From Paragordius varius (lineage: Eukaryota > Nematomorpha), in NCBI GenBank assembly GCA_964247055.1, contig OZ176059.1, positions 1,736,001 through 1,800,000 on the forward strand: a stretch of DNA of 64,000 nt, in the 5' to 3' direction. Shown piece after piece: positions 1 to 11,353 of this stretch. Numbering within the stretch: position 1 is the stretch's first letter; each line of letters opens with the position of its first letter. Under the pieces are notes generated by a model. It was not told the DNA's origin. It did no database searches and saw only the letters and a list, made by a program, of their open reading frames with translations. A program made the position numbers and the translations under genes.

Positions 1-30
1 AATGTTTTTACAATATCTCAAATCTTTTTA

Positions 31-545
31 TACCGTTTCCATCATACCTAAAAAAAGGATTATTTTCGCTTCAACAAAATTTTGATAAAAACTAAATTTT
101 TATAAAAAGTATGCATTTTTTAAAATTTATTTTTTATCGTGCAATAAGACATTTTTTTATCAAAAAAATTTTTCCGTTTAAGAAGAGCAAAAAAATTAGG
201 ACTTTCGGATCCCACATCTAAAACGTAAAATTTTTAAAGCGTTTTGCTTTTGATAAAATATATTTTATTGTTATTTTTCAGAATGAACATTCTTTCATCA
301 TAAAATTTTATTAATAAAATGGGGTAAAATTATGTTGTTTTCTGATATTAAGCGATTACCACAAAATTGTAATAACTTTCTTATATCACTCGTAAGCCCC
401 AAAAATAAAATAATCATAAGATTCCTGATACATTTTTCTATCGTAATATATAAATCATCATGAAATTTGTACACTGAATATTTGCTAAATATTGACATCA
501 GAAAAATTTCCCAAAAATTTAATAAAAAATATACAGTGCAGAGTC
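31..545 (+). repeat. R-family dispersed repeat, copy 1
   Basis: Starts with TACCGTTTCCATCAT and shares an ordered set of motifs with copies near 711, 18101 and 46912: 'gcttcaacaaaattttg', 'gggactttcggagcc', 'ttttgctttt' and 'taccacaaaattgtaa'. No terminal inverted repeat or coding sequence was recognised, so class is unknown. The short reading frames here are not conserved between copies. Confidence 0.55.
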
Positions 546-710
546 TCTTTTTACCTTTATTATTAAACGGTATGGACTTATATAATTAAACATGTAAATT
601 CAACACCTTTTTACCGAAAAATGAATGTACTGCTTCAACATAAATTTGAAGGTGAATGAATTGATTATCATAGTATTTATGAAAATTGTTATAATATTTT
701 AAGATTTTTT

Positions 711-1125
711 ACGGTTTCAATCATGCCTCAAAACAGTATAAATTACGCTTTAACAGAATTTGGCAAAATTCGATTATCGAATATGTATTATTTGAAAAAT
801 TATGTTATTATAGAGTGTTATTGCCTCATCATTTTCGCCTTAAATGGCGAAAAAAATTGGGGCTTTCGAAGACAAGATGTAAAAAAATATTTTGCATTTT
901 TTTCTATTTAGGATACATAGTCATATTTATTTAATTAAAGCATTTGGCTTATATAAAAAAATATTTTAAACAATATAGCGACTTTCACTTGTTATATGGA
1001 TTAGCACAAAAGTGTATAGCTTTTTTATATCACTCGTAAAGGCCAAAACTATGACACCATGATGAATCTGACACATTTTACAACCAGAATATATAAAATT
1101 TAACAGAGTATTTTATACTCCCCGT
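711..1125 (+). repeat. R-family dispersed repeat, copy 2
   Basis: Same motif order as the copy at 31, beginning 'acggtttcaatcatgcc' and passing through 'ggggctttcg' and a 'cacaaaagtgtatagc' segment. The 62-codon frame here lies wholly within repeat sequence and is not considered a gene. Confidence 0.5.
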
Positions 1126-1199
1126 TGAAGGCAGTGTAATATGCGCTTGTTTTGTATTTAACGAAATTGAGGATTTACCACAAAATTATTCCAATAAGA

Positions 1200-1615
1200 A
1201 AATGTATCAGGATTATCATGGCCTTACATTTTTAAGAAAGTTATTTATACTTATGTGGTCAGTTCTCCAAATCAAAAAATGACAAAATTTGCGCACATTT
1301 AGAAATATAATTTTTTTTGTTGAAAGCTAAATACTTATTATCATAAACTGCTTATAAGAGAAGACAATATTTTTAAAAATATTATAATTTTTATATTTGG
1401 GCTCCGAGAGTCCTGAATTTTTTTGCTCTTCTAAAATGGTGGATCACGTAAATTAAACGCAAAAATGCCGGGATCGAGTGTGAAAAATTTAACTATATAC
1501 AAAATTTTGAAATTAATAAAAATATTTTTTGAAAATGCATACATTTTACAAAAATTTATTTTTTGGCAAAATTTTGTTAAACAATATTCTTGATGCATGG
1601 AAGATACGGTTAAAA
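1200..1615 (-). repeat. R-family dispersed repeat, copy 3 (inverted)
   Basis: Reads the R motifs on the minus strand: 'gggctccgagagtcc', 'gctcttctaaaatgg', then 'gcatggaagatacggt' at the end, the reverse of the TACCGT...CATGC start of other copies. Left limit is uncertain. Confidence 0.45.
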
Positions 1616-1690
1616 CCCTAAAGATATTATAAAAAACTATTTCTATATAATTTAATGATGCTGAAAATTTCTATCGCTTCAGAATTTTAA

Positions 1691-2742
1691 CACTTGGAAA
1701 CAACATCAGTGTCCTTCTATACAAATTGGGGTATTGGCTACGCCAGGCCTGTTTACAAATACTTTAAAAAGTGTCAAAGAAATCACACCATGGCTATTTT
1801 TTCACTTACATAACATTATTAAACCGAAATAAATAAAAATATTTATTCACGCGTCAACGTGACATGTGTGGAATGGTATATTTATAAATAATGCAAAAAA
1901 ACCGCTTTTTCTATTTCGTTTATTTGATTCAAATTGGGGTATCTAAATACCCCAGACTAAATTTGAGTTAAGATTTTTAAGAAAGTACTGAAAACGGTCC
2001 CAATTTAAATTTATGCATCTATCTAAATAAAAATTATATAAATATGCCAAAATATCTAAATAAAATTTTGTTTTATAAAAAAAGTTCCAGGTCAAACTAC
2101 TTCGCCGCCATTTTTATTTTACAAAATTTTTGCAAAATATCGTCTCATTCGATTTTAAGAGTAAAATTAAGACTAACATTTTATTTAAATTACATATAAC
2201 ATTGTAAGAAATGGAAGTGGTTTCTTTTGCATAATTTTTTGATTTTACTTGCACACATGTCACGTTGACTAAATTTTCACCTTTCGGTTTTTGCTTAAAA
2301 TAAGTAATATCAAGTATTTTTAAATAAATTTTTTTATATATTTTGGTTTAATGATGTTATATAAGTGCAAAATTTTGCCACGGTTTTGAACAAGCCTGGG
2401 GAATTTACTACCCCAATTCGAAACGTAGGACTAAAATGAATGTGTTGTATCTAAGTGTTAATGTTAAATGTAATTCAAATAAAATTAGCTTTAAATTTAC
2501 CCTTAAAATTAAATAAAGGAAATTTTTTAAAAAATATTTAAAAATAAAAATGGCGTCGAAGTAGTTAGACGTGGCACTTTTTTTCAAATAAAATTTTACT
2601 GAGATATTTTGGCATATTTATATAATTCATTTTAGGATAGAAGTTTAAATGTAAATTGTGACCGTTTCCTTCAGGAGTTTTCTAAAAATATTAATTTAAA
2701 TTTAGTCTGAGGTATTTGGATACCCCAATTTAAATCGAGGTG
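1691..2742 (+). mobile_element. T element (outer copy), split by a nested T element
   Basis: A member of an ~560 bp non-coding family with ends CACTTGGAT...TTCGAAGTG, normally flanked by TTAA. The left part is about 1691-1918 and the right part about 2462-2742; together they read as one element in family order ('accatggc', 'tgacatgtgtg', 'aaaaatggcgtcgaag', 'gaccgtttcctt', 'ggtatttggatacccc'). The middle is occupied by an opposite-strand copy. TTAA is visible at 1687-1690; the right flank has drifted to TAAA. TTAA target choice suggests piggyBac-type mobilisation (inference), with no transposase in the window. Confidence 0.7.
1919..2457 (-). mobile_element. T element nested in the copy at 1691-2742
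   Basis: Minus-strand copy beginning 'gattcaaattggggtatc' and ending 'tgttgtatctaagtg' followed by TTAA (2458-2461). It interrupts the outer element within the segment that other copies read as 'tctatcaatgttagatgta'. The left flank (about 1919-1922) has decayed. Contains both GGGGTA...TACCCC subterminal palindromes. Confidence 0.68.
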
Positions 2743-2746
2743 TAAA

Positions 2747-3527
2747 TTTAAGGGTTTGTTCCTTTATTTTTTGGTATTTTGTAAAAATAATTTGTATTTA
2801 AAATGAAATAAAACATAAATGAGAATTAAATATGAGATGTTAGAGATGTAATTTAAAAATTTTTTGCGCAATGCCGTTTTTATGTTTAAACAACTAGCCC
2901 ATTTTAAAAGAGCGTAACAATTTGTTTGAAGCCACATATAAAAATTAATATGTAATTGATAATATATTTAAATGATATTTTTTGTGATGCATTTAGCTTT
3001 AACCAAAACAAAATTCTTTAAAAATTATGCCCAAATGTCCCATTTTGTGTCATATAGCACTGTTTTTTTAGTTTCATATCTCATAAAATATTTTTACTTT
3101 ATAATTTAAATTTTAGTTTATATTTTAATTTTATTTTTACGTTTGACAAAGATTACTTGTAGTAATCGAAATATAATAAATTTATATAATTTTTGCTGAA
3201 TAATTCCATATATAATAATAGCACTTATTTAATTTGAGTCACACTAAAATATATATATTTTCCAATCAGAACCTATTAGATTATTTTAATCGTGCACACT
3301 GTACATATTATTACAATATTTTAAAATAGAAGCATTTAGATTTTACAAAAAAATTATTTATTATAATGTGTGCTATTTCCATTTTATGATATGGGGCATT
3401 TACCAAAAAATTTTAAATAACCTTTAACTCGAAAGACTTAAAAATAAAAGCACCACATATTTCTAATCATTTTCTATTAAAGTATATAAATCATATTAAG
3501 GTTTCCCCCCCCCCCCGATTTGGCGCG

Positions 3528-3569
<42 letters not shown>

Positions 3570-3819
3570 AAAAAGAACCCTTACCATATGGTTTAAAATA
3601 CCCGGCTGCGACATTCGCGAAAATTAAATTGAAACATTATGCATTTTAGTTCGATATCTTACGTTATACTTTGTTTTTTGTTAGATTGAAATCTGGCTAG
3701 AGGTCTGCGTCTATATTGATATAATTAAAAATATTATTTACTGAAAATTGTAATTGTCAGTCGCAATTGTTGTATATCTCATATATTTGGTAACGTGTAT
3801 TTTGTTGTGAGTATCCAAA
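2747..3819. other. Gene-free AT-rich stretch
   Basis: No coding sequence seen. About 3120-3230 resembles 13340-13440 ('gtttgaca..gacttgtagt.aatcgaaa' then 'aataaatttatataattttgctgaa'), a two-copy dispersed repeat. 3503-3515 is a C homopolymer, followed by 'gatttggcgcgc' and a (TA)n tract to about 3567; this is a likely assembly or replication trouble spot. Confidence 0.5.
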
Positions 3820-3930
3820 TTAACACTTTATTTCAAATTAGGGTATATAAATACCCCATACTGTATTTAAGTTGATATTTTTTAAAAGTTCCGTTATTTA
3901 AATTTCTCTATCCTAATAAATTTTATTAAA

Positions 3931-4497
3931 CACTTGGATACAACACACTCATTTTAGTCCTTCGATTCAAATTGGGGTAGTTGGATACCCCAGGCCTGTT
4001 TAAAATCGAATACTTTAAAAAGTATGGAAGCAATCGAAACCATGGCAAAATTTTGCACTTATATAATATTAATAAACAGATATAAATAAAAAAATTTATT
4101 TAAAAATACTTGATATTACTTATTTTAAGCTAAAACCAAAGGGCAAAAATTTCGTCAACCTGACATGTGTAAAATGGTAAAATTAAAAATACAAAATAAA
4201 CCGCTTTTTCTATTTTTATTAATGTTAGATGTAATTTATATTCAAAATTAGCTTTAGTTTTACCATTAAAAAAATGAAAATGATATTTTGCAAAAATTTT
4301 GTAAAATAAAAATGGCGTCGAAGTAGTTTGAGATAGAATTTTTTTTTCAAAACAAAATTTTATCACGATATATTGGCATATTTATATAATTTTTATCAAA
4401 TAGAAGCATAAATTTAAATTAAGACCGTTTTCTTTAGTAGTTTTTTAAAAATTAATTTAGTCTAAGGTATTTAGATACCCCAATTTGAATCGAAGTG
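3931..4497 (+). mobile_element. T element nested in outer copy (first)
   Basis: Ends CACTTGGAT and TCGAAGTG, followed by TTAA at 4498-4501; the left side reads TTAAA. Internal order is standard for the family. Non-coding; the antisense 78-codon frame at 4130-4366 is a chance frame in the element. Confidence 0.75.
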
Positions 4498-4598
4498 TTA
4501 ATATGACGAAATTAAAGTTTTGTAAAAACGTTCCATATCAAACTACCTCGACGCCATTTTTTCTTTAATACATTTTTGCAAAAATCGTGTTTACTTAA

Positions 4599-5162
4599 CA
4601 CTTGGATACAACACATTCATTTTAGTCCTTCGATTCAAATTGGGGTAGTTAAATACCCCAGGCCTGTTTAAAATTAAATTCTTTAAAAAAACCATGGCAA
4701 AATATTGCACTTATAAAACATTAATAAACCTAAATATATAAAAAATTTTTTTCGAAAATACTTGATATTACTTATTTTAAGCTAAAACCGAAAGATAAAA
4801 ATTTAGTCAACGTGACATGTGTGCAATGGTAAAATTGAAAAAAAATATAAAATGACAGCTTTCTCTTTTTCTATCAATATTAAATGTAATTTATAAAAAA
4901 ATTAGCTTTAGTTTTACCCTTAAAATTAAATAAAGACGATATTTTGCAAAAATTTTGTAAAATAAAAATGGCGTCGAAGTAATTTGAGATGGAACTTTTT
5001 TTTCAAAACAAATATTTATCAAGATATTTTGGCATATTTATATAATATTTATCAGGATAGAAGCATAAATTTAAATTGGGACCGTTTCCATCAGTAGTTT
5101 TTTAAAAATATTAATTTTAATTTAGTCTGGGGTATTTAGATACCCCAATTTGAATCGAAGTG
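4599..5162 (+). mobile_element. T element nested in outer copy (second)
   Basis: Flanked by TTAA at 4595-4598 and again at 5163-5166, the clearest target duplication in the family. The ends read CACTTGGATACAAC and GAATCGAAGTG. Length ~564 bp and sequence are very close to the copies at 3931 and 5581, suggesting recent common activity. Confidence 0.8.
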
Positions 5163-5580
5163 TTAATTGCCAAAATTACAGCTAATTTTTTATTATCACA
5201 TCTAACATACAGAAAAAGTAATTTTTTTGTATTATTTTATTTAGCTAATGCAATATTGTCATGTTGACTAAATTTTGCCCTTTTTTACCTTAAATAAAGT
5301 GATATCAAAAATGAATTTTTTTATATTTCGGTTCATTAATATATAAGTGCTAACTTTTGCCATGGTTTCGATTCCTTTCATATTAAAGTATTTAATTTCA
5401 AACAGGCGTGGGGTATCTAACTATCTCAATTTAAATATAAGGACTGAAATGAATCTATTGCATCCAAGCGCTAATATTTTAAGAGTTTTAATTTTTAAAA
5501 ATTATATTTTAAAAAAGTTTACAAAAAAATATAACATCGCGTTTCCATGCATTTTCAAACCGTTTAATACGTTTGTTTAA

Positions 5581-6158
5581 CACTTGGATACAACACAGTC
5601 ATTTTAGTCCTTCGATTCAAATTGGGGTAGTTGGATACCCCAGGCCTGTTTAAAATCAAATACTTTAAAAAGTATGGAAGCAATCCAAATTATGGCAAAA
5701 TTTTTCACTTATATAACAATAATAAACCTAAATATATAAAAAATTTTATTCAATATTTGATATTACATATTTTAAGCTAAAACCGAAAGGTTAAAATTTC
5801 GACAACGTGACATGTTTCAAATGGTAAAATTAAAAAACAATACAAAATAAACCGCCTTTTCTATCTCTATCATTGTTAGATGTAATTTATATTAAAAATT
5901 AGCTTTAGTTTTATCCTTAAAATTAAATGAAGACGATATTTTGCAAAAATTTTTTAAAATAAAAATGGCGTCGAAGTAGATTGAGATGAAACTTTATTTC
6001 AAAACAAAATTTTATCAAGATATTTTGGCATATTTATATAATTTATATTAGGATAGAAGCATAAATTTAAATTGGGACCGTTTCCTTAAGTAGTTTTTTA
6101 AAAATCCTAACCTAAATTTAGTTTGGGGTATTTAGATACTCCAATTTGAATCGAAGTG
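5581..6158 (+). mobile_element. T element, solitary copy upstream of arl-1
   Basis: TTAA at 5577-5580 and 6159-6162 flank the element. Ends CACTTGGAT...TCGAAGTG with GGGGTAGTTGGATACCCC and a decayed partner palindrome near each end. Its right end is under 200 bp from the arl-1 start codon, so it may sit in that gene's promoter (inference). Confidence 0.8.
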
Positions 6159-6344
6159 TTAATCATATAGAGTAGTTTATAGTATATTCCGTTTTATTAT
6201 CAAAACTATTTTTTAAATGAAAGTTATAATTATACTATACTCGGATCTAACATAACACAATACATAAATCATGTGAATCGCACAATTGACCGTATTACTC
6301 ATACGTTTTATAGCGTGTGTGTGTGTTTGAGTTTTCAAAACGAA

Positions 6345-6887
6345 ATGGGTAGTTTTATGAGTATATTCCGTCGTTTGTTTGGGACACGTGAAATGCGTAT
6401 TCTTATTTTGGGGCTCGATGGAGCTGGAAAAACTACAATTTTATATAAATTACAAGTCGGCGAAGTGGTTACCACAATTCCAACCATCGGTTTTAATGTC
6501 GAACAAGTCGTGTACAAAAATATTCGGTTCCAAGTGTGGGATTTGGGTGGTCAAACTAGCATTCGCCCATATTGGAGATGTTATTATGCTAATACAGATG
6601 CCATAATTTATGTGGTGGATAGTGCAGATCGTGATCGTATGGGAATTTCTAAGCAAGAACTCTCGAGTATGCTTGAAGAGGACGAACTTAAAAACGCACT
6701 TTTGTTGGTTCTGGCCAATAAACAGGATATCGAAGGTGCCCTCAAGCTAAGTCAAGTCGCAGAGGCTTTGGGACTTAGTAATCTCAGAAACCGAACATAT
6801 CAAATTTGTAAAACATCTGCTATAAAGGGTGAAGGTTTGACTGAAGCCATGGATTGGCTTGTGAACGCACTCCAAAATGTTAAATAA
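6345..6887 (+). CDS. arl-1: ADP-ribosylation factor-like 1 (ARL1) small GTPase
   Basis: Intronless 180-residue protein. ARL1 is a Golgi GTPase that recruits GRIP-domain golgins to trans-Golgi membranes (established for the family). The Met at 6345 is chosen over an upstream in-frame Met because it gives MGSFMS, with Gly2 available for N-myristoylation, and the family length of ~181. Visible motifs: P-loop GLDGAGKT, switch [11 protein letters not shown], switch [19 protein letters not shown] for guanine specificity and TSA near the C-terminus. The residues that set ARL1 apart from ARF1 (for example [20 protein letters not shown]) fit ARL1. All motifs look intact, so it is probably functional. 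Absence of introns is odd beside the intron-rich neighbours; a retrocopy is possible. 'GTTTGAG' lies 13 bases upstream of the ATG. A tentative AATAAA lies near 7022. Confidence 0.95.
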   Translation: MGSFMSIFRRLFGTREMRILILGLDGAGKTTILYKLQVGEVVTTIPTIGFNVEQVVYKNIRFQVWDLGGQTSIRPYWRCYYANTDAIIYVVDSADRDRMGISKQELSSMLEEDELKNALLLVLANKQDIEGALKLSQVAEALGLSNLRNRTYQICKTSAIKGEGLTEAMDWLVNALQNVK

Positions 6888-7119
6888 TTTTTCTTTTTAT
6901 TATTTGTCTGCCCCCAAACGATTAATAGGTTGGGTCTTGTCATGTAATTTATTCAAAATGGAGAAACGGTTTTGTATAATATAAATGAATATTTATATTT
7001 AAATATTATTTACAATGTATAAATAAATATTTGAAAGAATTAAAGATGATATTAATGGTCAATTTTGTTTAATGCGAAAAATTTTTAGGTTTTCTAAAAA
7101 TGGAAGTTTTAATTCACAT

Positions 7120-7408
7120 TACATTAAAAATTGCAACTATATTCGGACAAAACGTGATAATATAAAGGCAACCTATGCTTTTTAATCTTGATTTTATTTA
7201 ATATAAGTCATTGTTTTTAATTATAAGGTATAATAAAGAAATGTAAATTGGTAACACAATCAATTAAGTATTTTACCATTGTGTAAATTAATGTTTTTTA
7301 TAGGAAAATAAATTTAGGTTTAAAAAAGTATGGGGTTGTCATTTGACAAAAAATTTTGTCTTTATATTTTTACATTTTGTCCACCGTATAATTTCAATTT
7401 TTACTGTA
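7120..7408. mobile_element. M element (Tc1-like-ended MITE), copy 1
   Basis: Family consensus ends are TACAGTAAAAACTGAAATTA and its inverse, ~290-300 bp, non-coding. The interior has paired motifs 'ggacaaaacgtgaaaata' / 'tatttttacgttttgtcc' and 'aaagacaac' / 'gttgtcttt'. The CAGT terminus next to TA fits Tc1/mariner-type transposition (inference). The left end of this copy is diverged. Confidence 0.65.
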
Positions 7409-7429
7409 AAAATAATTACGATTTTGGCA

Positions 7430-7618
7430 TTAGCTATATACAGTATGCCTTTTAATGGTTTTTATTTCTACTTAAGCAATTTGCCATAACAGTAGTGTAT
7501 GGAAAAAGCAACAAAATGTTGAATAAACTCTTGTTTCCTTTCTTCTTTTCCATACACTACTGTTGTGTTGCAAATTGTCCTACTATATAGTTTGAAATAA
7601 AAACCATTAAAATTACAT
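7430..7618. repeat. Foldback (near-palindromic) element
   Basis: Left arm 'taatggtttttatttctact' pairs with 'gaaataaaaaccatta', and 'acagtagtgtatggaaaa' pairs with 'ttttccatacactactgt', leaving a short loop around 7515-7545. Related inverted repeats are at about 10846-10958 and 16880-17070. No coding capacity. Confidence 0.65.
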
Positions 7619-7675
7619 TACATTCTCTACTATTATTGGTCATTTGAGTACTTTAATTGTTTAGCAGAACTAATT

Positions 7676-7969
7676 TACAGTAAAAATTGAAATTATACAG
7701 AAGGACAAAACGTAAAAATAAAAAGACAACAACCTCATACGTTTTAAAACCTCAATTTTACCTATATAAGAAGCTATTTAGTTACAATTGTAAATTATAT
7801 AAGACTTGAATGTATTAATATTATATATCTTTATTACACACTTTGTCATTTTAAACAATGAGATATATTTACATAAATTAATGTTTAAAAAATATGGGTG
7901 TCTTTTAGAACAAAATACGGTTGTTTTTATATTTTAACGTTTTGTCGTATAATTTCAGTTTTTACTGTA
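7676..7969. mobile_element. M element, copy 2
   Basis: Starts TACAGTAAAAATTGAAATTA and ends TTTCAGTTTTTACTGTA; internal 'ggacaaaacgtaaaaata' and 'acgttttgtc' arms face each other. Non-coding. Confidence 0.75.
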
Positions 7970-8068
7970 TATATGTATTGCTATTGATGAGATTTTTTAT
8001 TTATTTAGTTAATAATATACAGAATTATTTTAAAGCAAACTGTATCTATTTTTAACCACAATTTACAT

Positions 8069-8373
8069 TACAGGAACTAAAATTATACTATGGACAAAAC
8101 GTGAAAATATAAAGACATATATTTTTTTCTTAAAGACAACCAACATACTTTTTAAATCTTGATCTATATCAATATAACTCATTGTTTTAAAGGGCAAAGC
8201 GTGAAATAGAGATATATATTACTAACACAATCAATTACATATTTTACTAGTGCAACAAAATGGCTTACACGAGAAGGTTATAAAAAGTATGGTGGGGTTG
8301 TCTTTTAGATAAAATTATGGTTGTTTTTATATTTTTACCTTTTGTCCATAGTATAATTTCAGTTTTTACTGTA
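8069..8373. mobile_element. M element, copy 3
   Basis: Left 'tacaggaactaaaattatac', right 'gtataatttcagtttttact' followed by GTA, with the usual paired 'ggacaaaacgtgaaaata' and 'tatttttaccttttgtcc' arms. Non-coding. Confidence 0.72.
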
Positions 8374-8415
8374 AAACTAGAATAAATTTGGTACAATTTT
8401 AAGCATATTCTACAG

Positions 8416-10737
8416 CAGTGATACTCAAATTGCGGGCCGCATGCGGCCCTAAGAGCGCTTTAAAATTGCCCTATGACCATATTGATACTTAAATTCTTTT
8501 TTTTATTGATGAATTTTTAAAATATACATAATCGGATTTTCGATTATTTCAATATTAATTTATTTTATTTAGATTTAATTTTAATAATTTCATTTTTACC
8601 CAATTTGAAATGTATAAAGATTTCCCTACATTAAGATGATTTTTAAAATTTTGGCACACATTGTTTTTGTTTCTGCATTCTATTTTCTTTTCTATTTTTG
8701 TAGCATTCTTTTTTTGTATTTGAGCAAGCTTTTCACCCAAACTTGCATATACATCTTTTCATAGCTATCCTGCATCATTTTTTTATAACTCATTCCTATA
8801 AAATATTTTTCAAAACAACATCATTTAATTTCGACCTATTTACATAATGCATATTATATTCCTTTTTTAAAAAAATACCATAATATTTTAACATAAATTC
8901 AAAGGATGACATCTAATTAAATTATCCGATGTAAATCGCTTCTTTTAAAAAGAGAATGGGAAAAAGTATTTGCTTAAATAAAAATGTCACCTGCTTTATA
9001 TGTAAGGACAACATAATTAAAATACAATATTGAAAAACATTTTACCATCCATCATTCTCACAAATACCAGAAAATGAGTAAGGAAACGAGTAAGGAAACG
9101 AGAATATAAAATCCAATCTTTCTCTCAGAAAAAAGCTGTAACATTAACTTCGTATGAAATTTGCTATATTTTAGGAAAAAATATGTAACCGTTTACTGAT
9201 TGCCAACTAATAAAAAAATATCTAATAAATGGTTGCTTTTTTTATTTGATAAATTCCATAGTAAGATCAGATCATGAGGCAAATTAAAAAACTTCAACTT
9301 TCTGATTCAACATGTACTCGACGCATTGCGGATATGTCTAAATATATATTTAACAATACATTATTGGCTCTGAAAAACTGCAAATATTTTAGTATTGCTA
9401 TTGATTGTAGTCCTCAGTGTGCGCTAACGTGAGATTTTGCAACGACAACATAAACAATGAGGAAAATTTTAAAAAAACTCCAATAAATAATACGACGAAA
9501 TTGATTTTCTTGAAATAATTAGCACTTTTTTCTATAAAAATGATATATCTATAAAAAAATTGGTTTTGATCTGCACAGATGGCTGTCCCTCTATGATTGG
9601 AATAAACAAAGGATTTATTCCTCTTTCGAAAAACAAATATTTGCAAAATATTTTATCCTTTCACTGCTTAATTCATAAGAGAAAACTGGTTTCGCGTGTA
9701 AAAGATGAATACTCAATTCAGTAATTAAAACGGTTGTGGATATATTAAACCACAGGGGCAGAGAATTTAAGCCATAAATCACAAACCTTCTGAAAGATAC
9801 CAGTGAGTTTGATGATATTCTTTTGTATACCGGTGTAAGATGGTTAAGCTTTAGCTAAATAGATTTTTTAAGACATGAAATATTATTTATAAATGATAAC
9901 AGAAAGTTTGATGAGGAAATTAAAAGTGACAAACTTAGTATCTTAAATACACTTCGGGAGCAAAATAATAACCAAATATAATCAAATATTTTCTGAAGAA
10001 AAATCAATAATATATAAACAATATTTTATAAATAAAACACTCCTATATTTTCCAACACTTAAAACAATTCATTAAGAGCATATAAAATTTACCGCGGGAT
10101 TAAGTTAATAATAGACAACTATTTAACATTTTTATCAAATGAAATGAAGTTCAGATTTCAAGAATAAGAAATATTAAAAATTGCTTAAAACTCGTTGAAA
10201 TCCATGACATATGAATATATCCAATATTAAATTTGAGCATTTCGGTTTTGAGGCGCATATCATTGGAGAATTCGTAGATTTTAATTTGGAGGCCATATTC
10301 AAGGAGAATCGTAGAGAAGAAAGATATGTAGAGTTTTTGCAAGATGTGCCAAATAAGTATGAAAATATAAAAAATGTGCTCAAGATATTCTAACTGTTTT
10401 TCCCCTAACTTACACGTTTGAGACGGCATATCAAGAATACATACAGAAATTATGGATGACGTATTAAGATTGGCATGTCATTAGGCGAAACCAAATTTGT
10501 TAAAAATTATTGGTTAATATCAAAAATAATGTTATCAAAATATTTTTTTAAACTAAATGGTGCAAAACAAGTTTTTAGCTGGATTACATCAGCAAAAATA
10601 TTATTGTTGATATTAAGTATATAAAATGTCCATAATTGTCATATAGCTATGGGATAATTGCCATTATAAGGTTCATGGCCCTTGAAAAAAAAATATATTT
10701 TATTTGGCCCGTCAAATTTTTTTGGTGAGTACCACTG
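8416..10737 (+). mobile_element. Decayed hAT transposon with 8 bp target duplication
   Basis: The ends are CAGTGATACTCAAA and its partner TTGGTGAGTACCACTG; CAGTG(G)TACTCA ends are typical of hAT elements. A perfect 8 bp duplication TTCTACAG flanks it (8408-8415 and 10738-10745), the hallmark of hAT insertion. Length 2322 bp, as expected for an autonomous element. The interior holds a plus-strand transposase relic (separate entry). Confidence 0.88.
8935..10500 (+). pseudogene. hAT transposase relic (ZBED5/GTF2IRD2-like)
   Basis: Plus-strand fragments in several frames resemble the BED-finger hAT transposases domesticated elsewhere as ZBED5 and GTF2IRD2. Seen in order: a BED-like piece with 'ALYV' and 'NIEKHFTIHHSHKYQ' (about 8980-9075); 'CTRRIADMSKYIFNN' with 'FSIAIDCSPQ' (about 9312-9420); 'LICTDGCPSMIGINKG' (about 9568-9612) leading to 'FHCLIHKRKLVSRVKDEYS' (about 9660-9716); a middle region 10211-10393; and a C-terminal dimerisation-like piece with 'MDDVLRLACH' near 10453. 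Stops and frame changes between the pieces show it is dead. Family assignment is from memory of conserved blocks. Confidence 0.75.
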
Positions 10738-10845
10738 TTCTACAGTAACGACTGATATTATAACTAAAGGGTAAATTTTGAAAATAAATTCAAAGTTTAT
10801 TAAACATCCATACACCTCCTATATTATTCAATTCTGACATGAATA

Positions 10846-10958
10846 CACAGTAGGGTATGAGAAAAAACAACAAAATGTTGAAAATAAACAAACCTTTTTA
10901 CCTATCCTACCACATTAATTTGTACATTTTGTTTTATTTTTCCATACCCTACTGTGTT
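10846..10958. repeat. Foldback element
   Basis: 'cacagtagggtatgagaaaa' at the left pairs with 'tttttccataccctactgtg' at the right around a ~70 bp loop containing 'caacaaaatgttgaaaataa'. Same family as the foldback at 7430-7618. Confidence 0.6.
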
Positions 10959-11025
10959 TCACCAATTAACACCAACTATAGTGGTGAATAAGCCAGGAAT
11001 ATACTGTTTTAAGCGTGTTACTAAT

Positions 11026-11280
11026 TTACAATAAAAACAAAATTCAAAATGTAAAAATATATATACAAATTGTTTTTCCAAAAAACAACCAACCATACAT
11101 TTTTAAACCGTAATTTTTATTATAAAATACAATCGTAAAATACATAATTTATTGTGTTTTATCAATTTACGTTTCTATTTTATGCTTTGTATAGTTTAAA
11201 ACATCGAGAGTTATATAAAAAAAATCAAAATTAAAAAATGGGTTATCTTTTTGAATAAATATTTGTCTTTATTAATGTAC
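11026..11280. mobile_element. M element, diverged copy 4
   Basis: Weak family match: 'tttacaataaaaaca', 'aaaacaaccaaccatac', 'ttgtctttatta'. The right terminus is missing or replaced. Confidence 0.4.
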
Positions 11281-11353
11281 ACACATTCCTTAGTCTGCAA
11301 AGTACAACAAAGAGTTATATTTGAGAAAAATCAAGGTTTAAATATATATATAT

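Larger units (their letters stand above)
3824..5470 (-). mobile_element. T element (outer copy) interrupted twice by T elements
   Basis: Minus-strand T copy in three pieces: about 3824-3925, 4502-4594 and 5167-5470. Read together they give the full family order: 'caaattagggtatataaataccc', then 'aacgttccatatcaaactacctcgacgcc', then 'gccatggtttcgattcc' and 'gggactgaaatgaat'-like end. TTAA is present at 3820-3823. Two plus-strand copies sit in the gaps. The 77-codon frame at 5347-5580 is part of this element and its flank, not a gene. Confidence 0.68.

Noticed and set aside
5347-5580. 77-codon plus-strand open frame
   Set aside because: Lies in T-element sequence; similar frames at 17705-17935 and antisense 50739-50945 come from the same element and vary freely.
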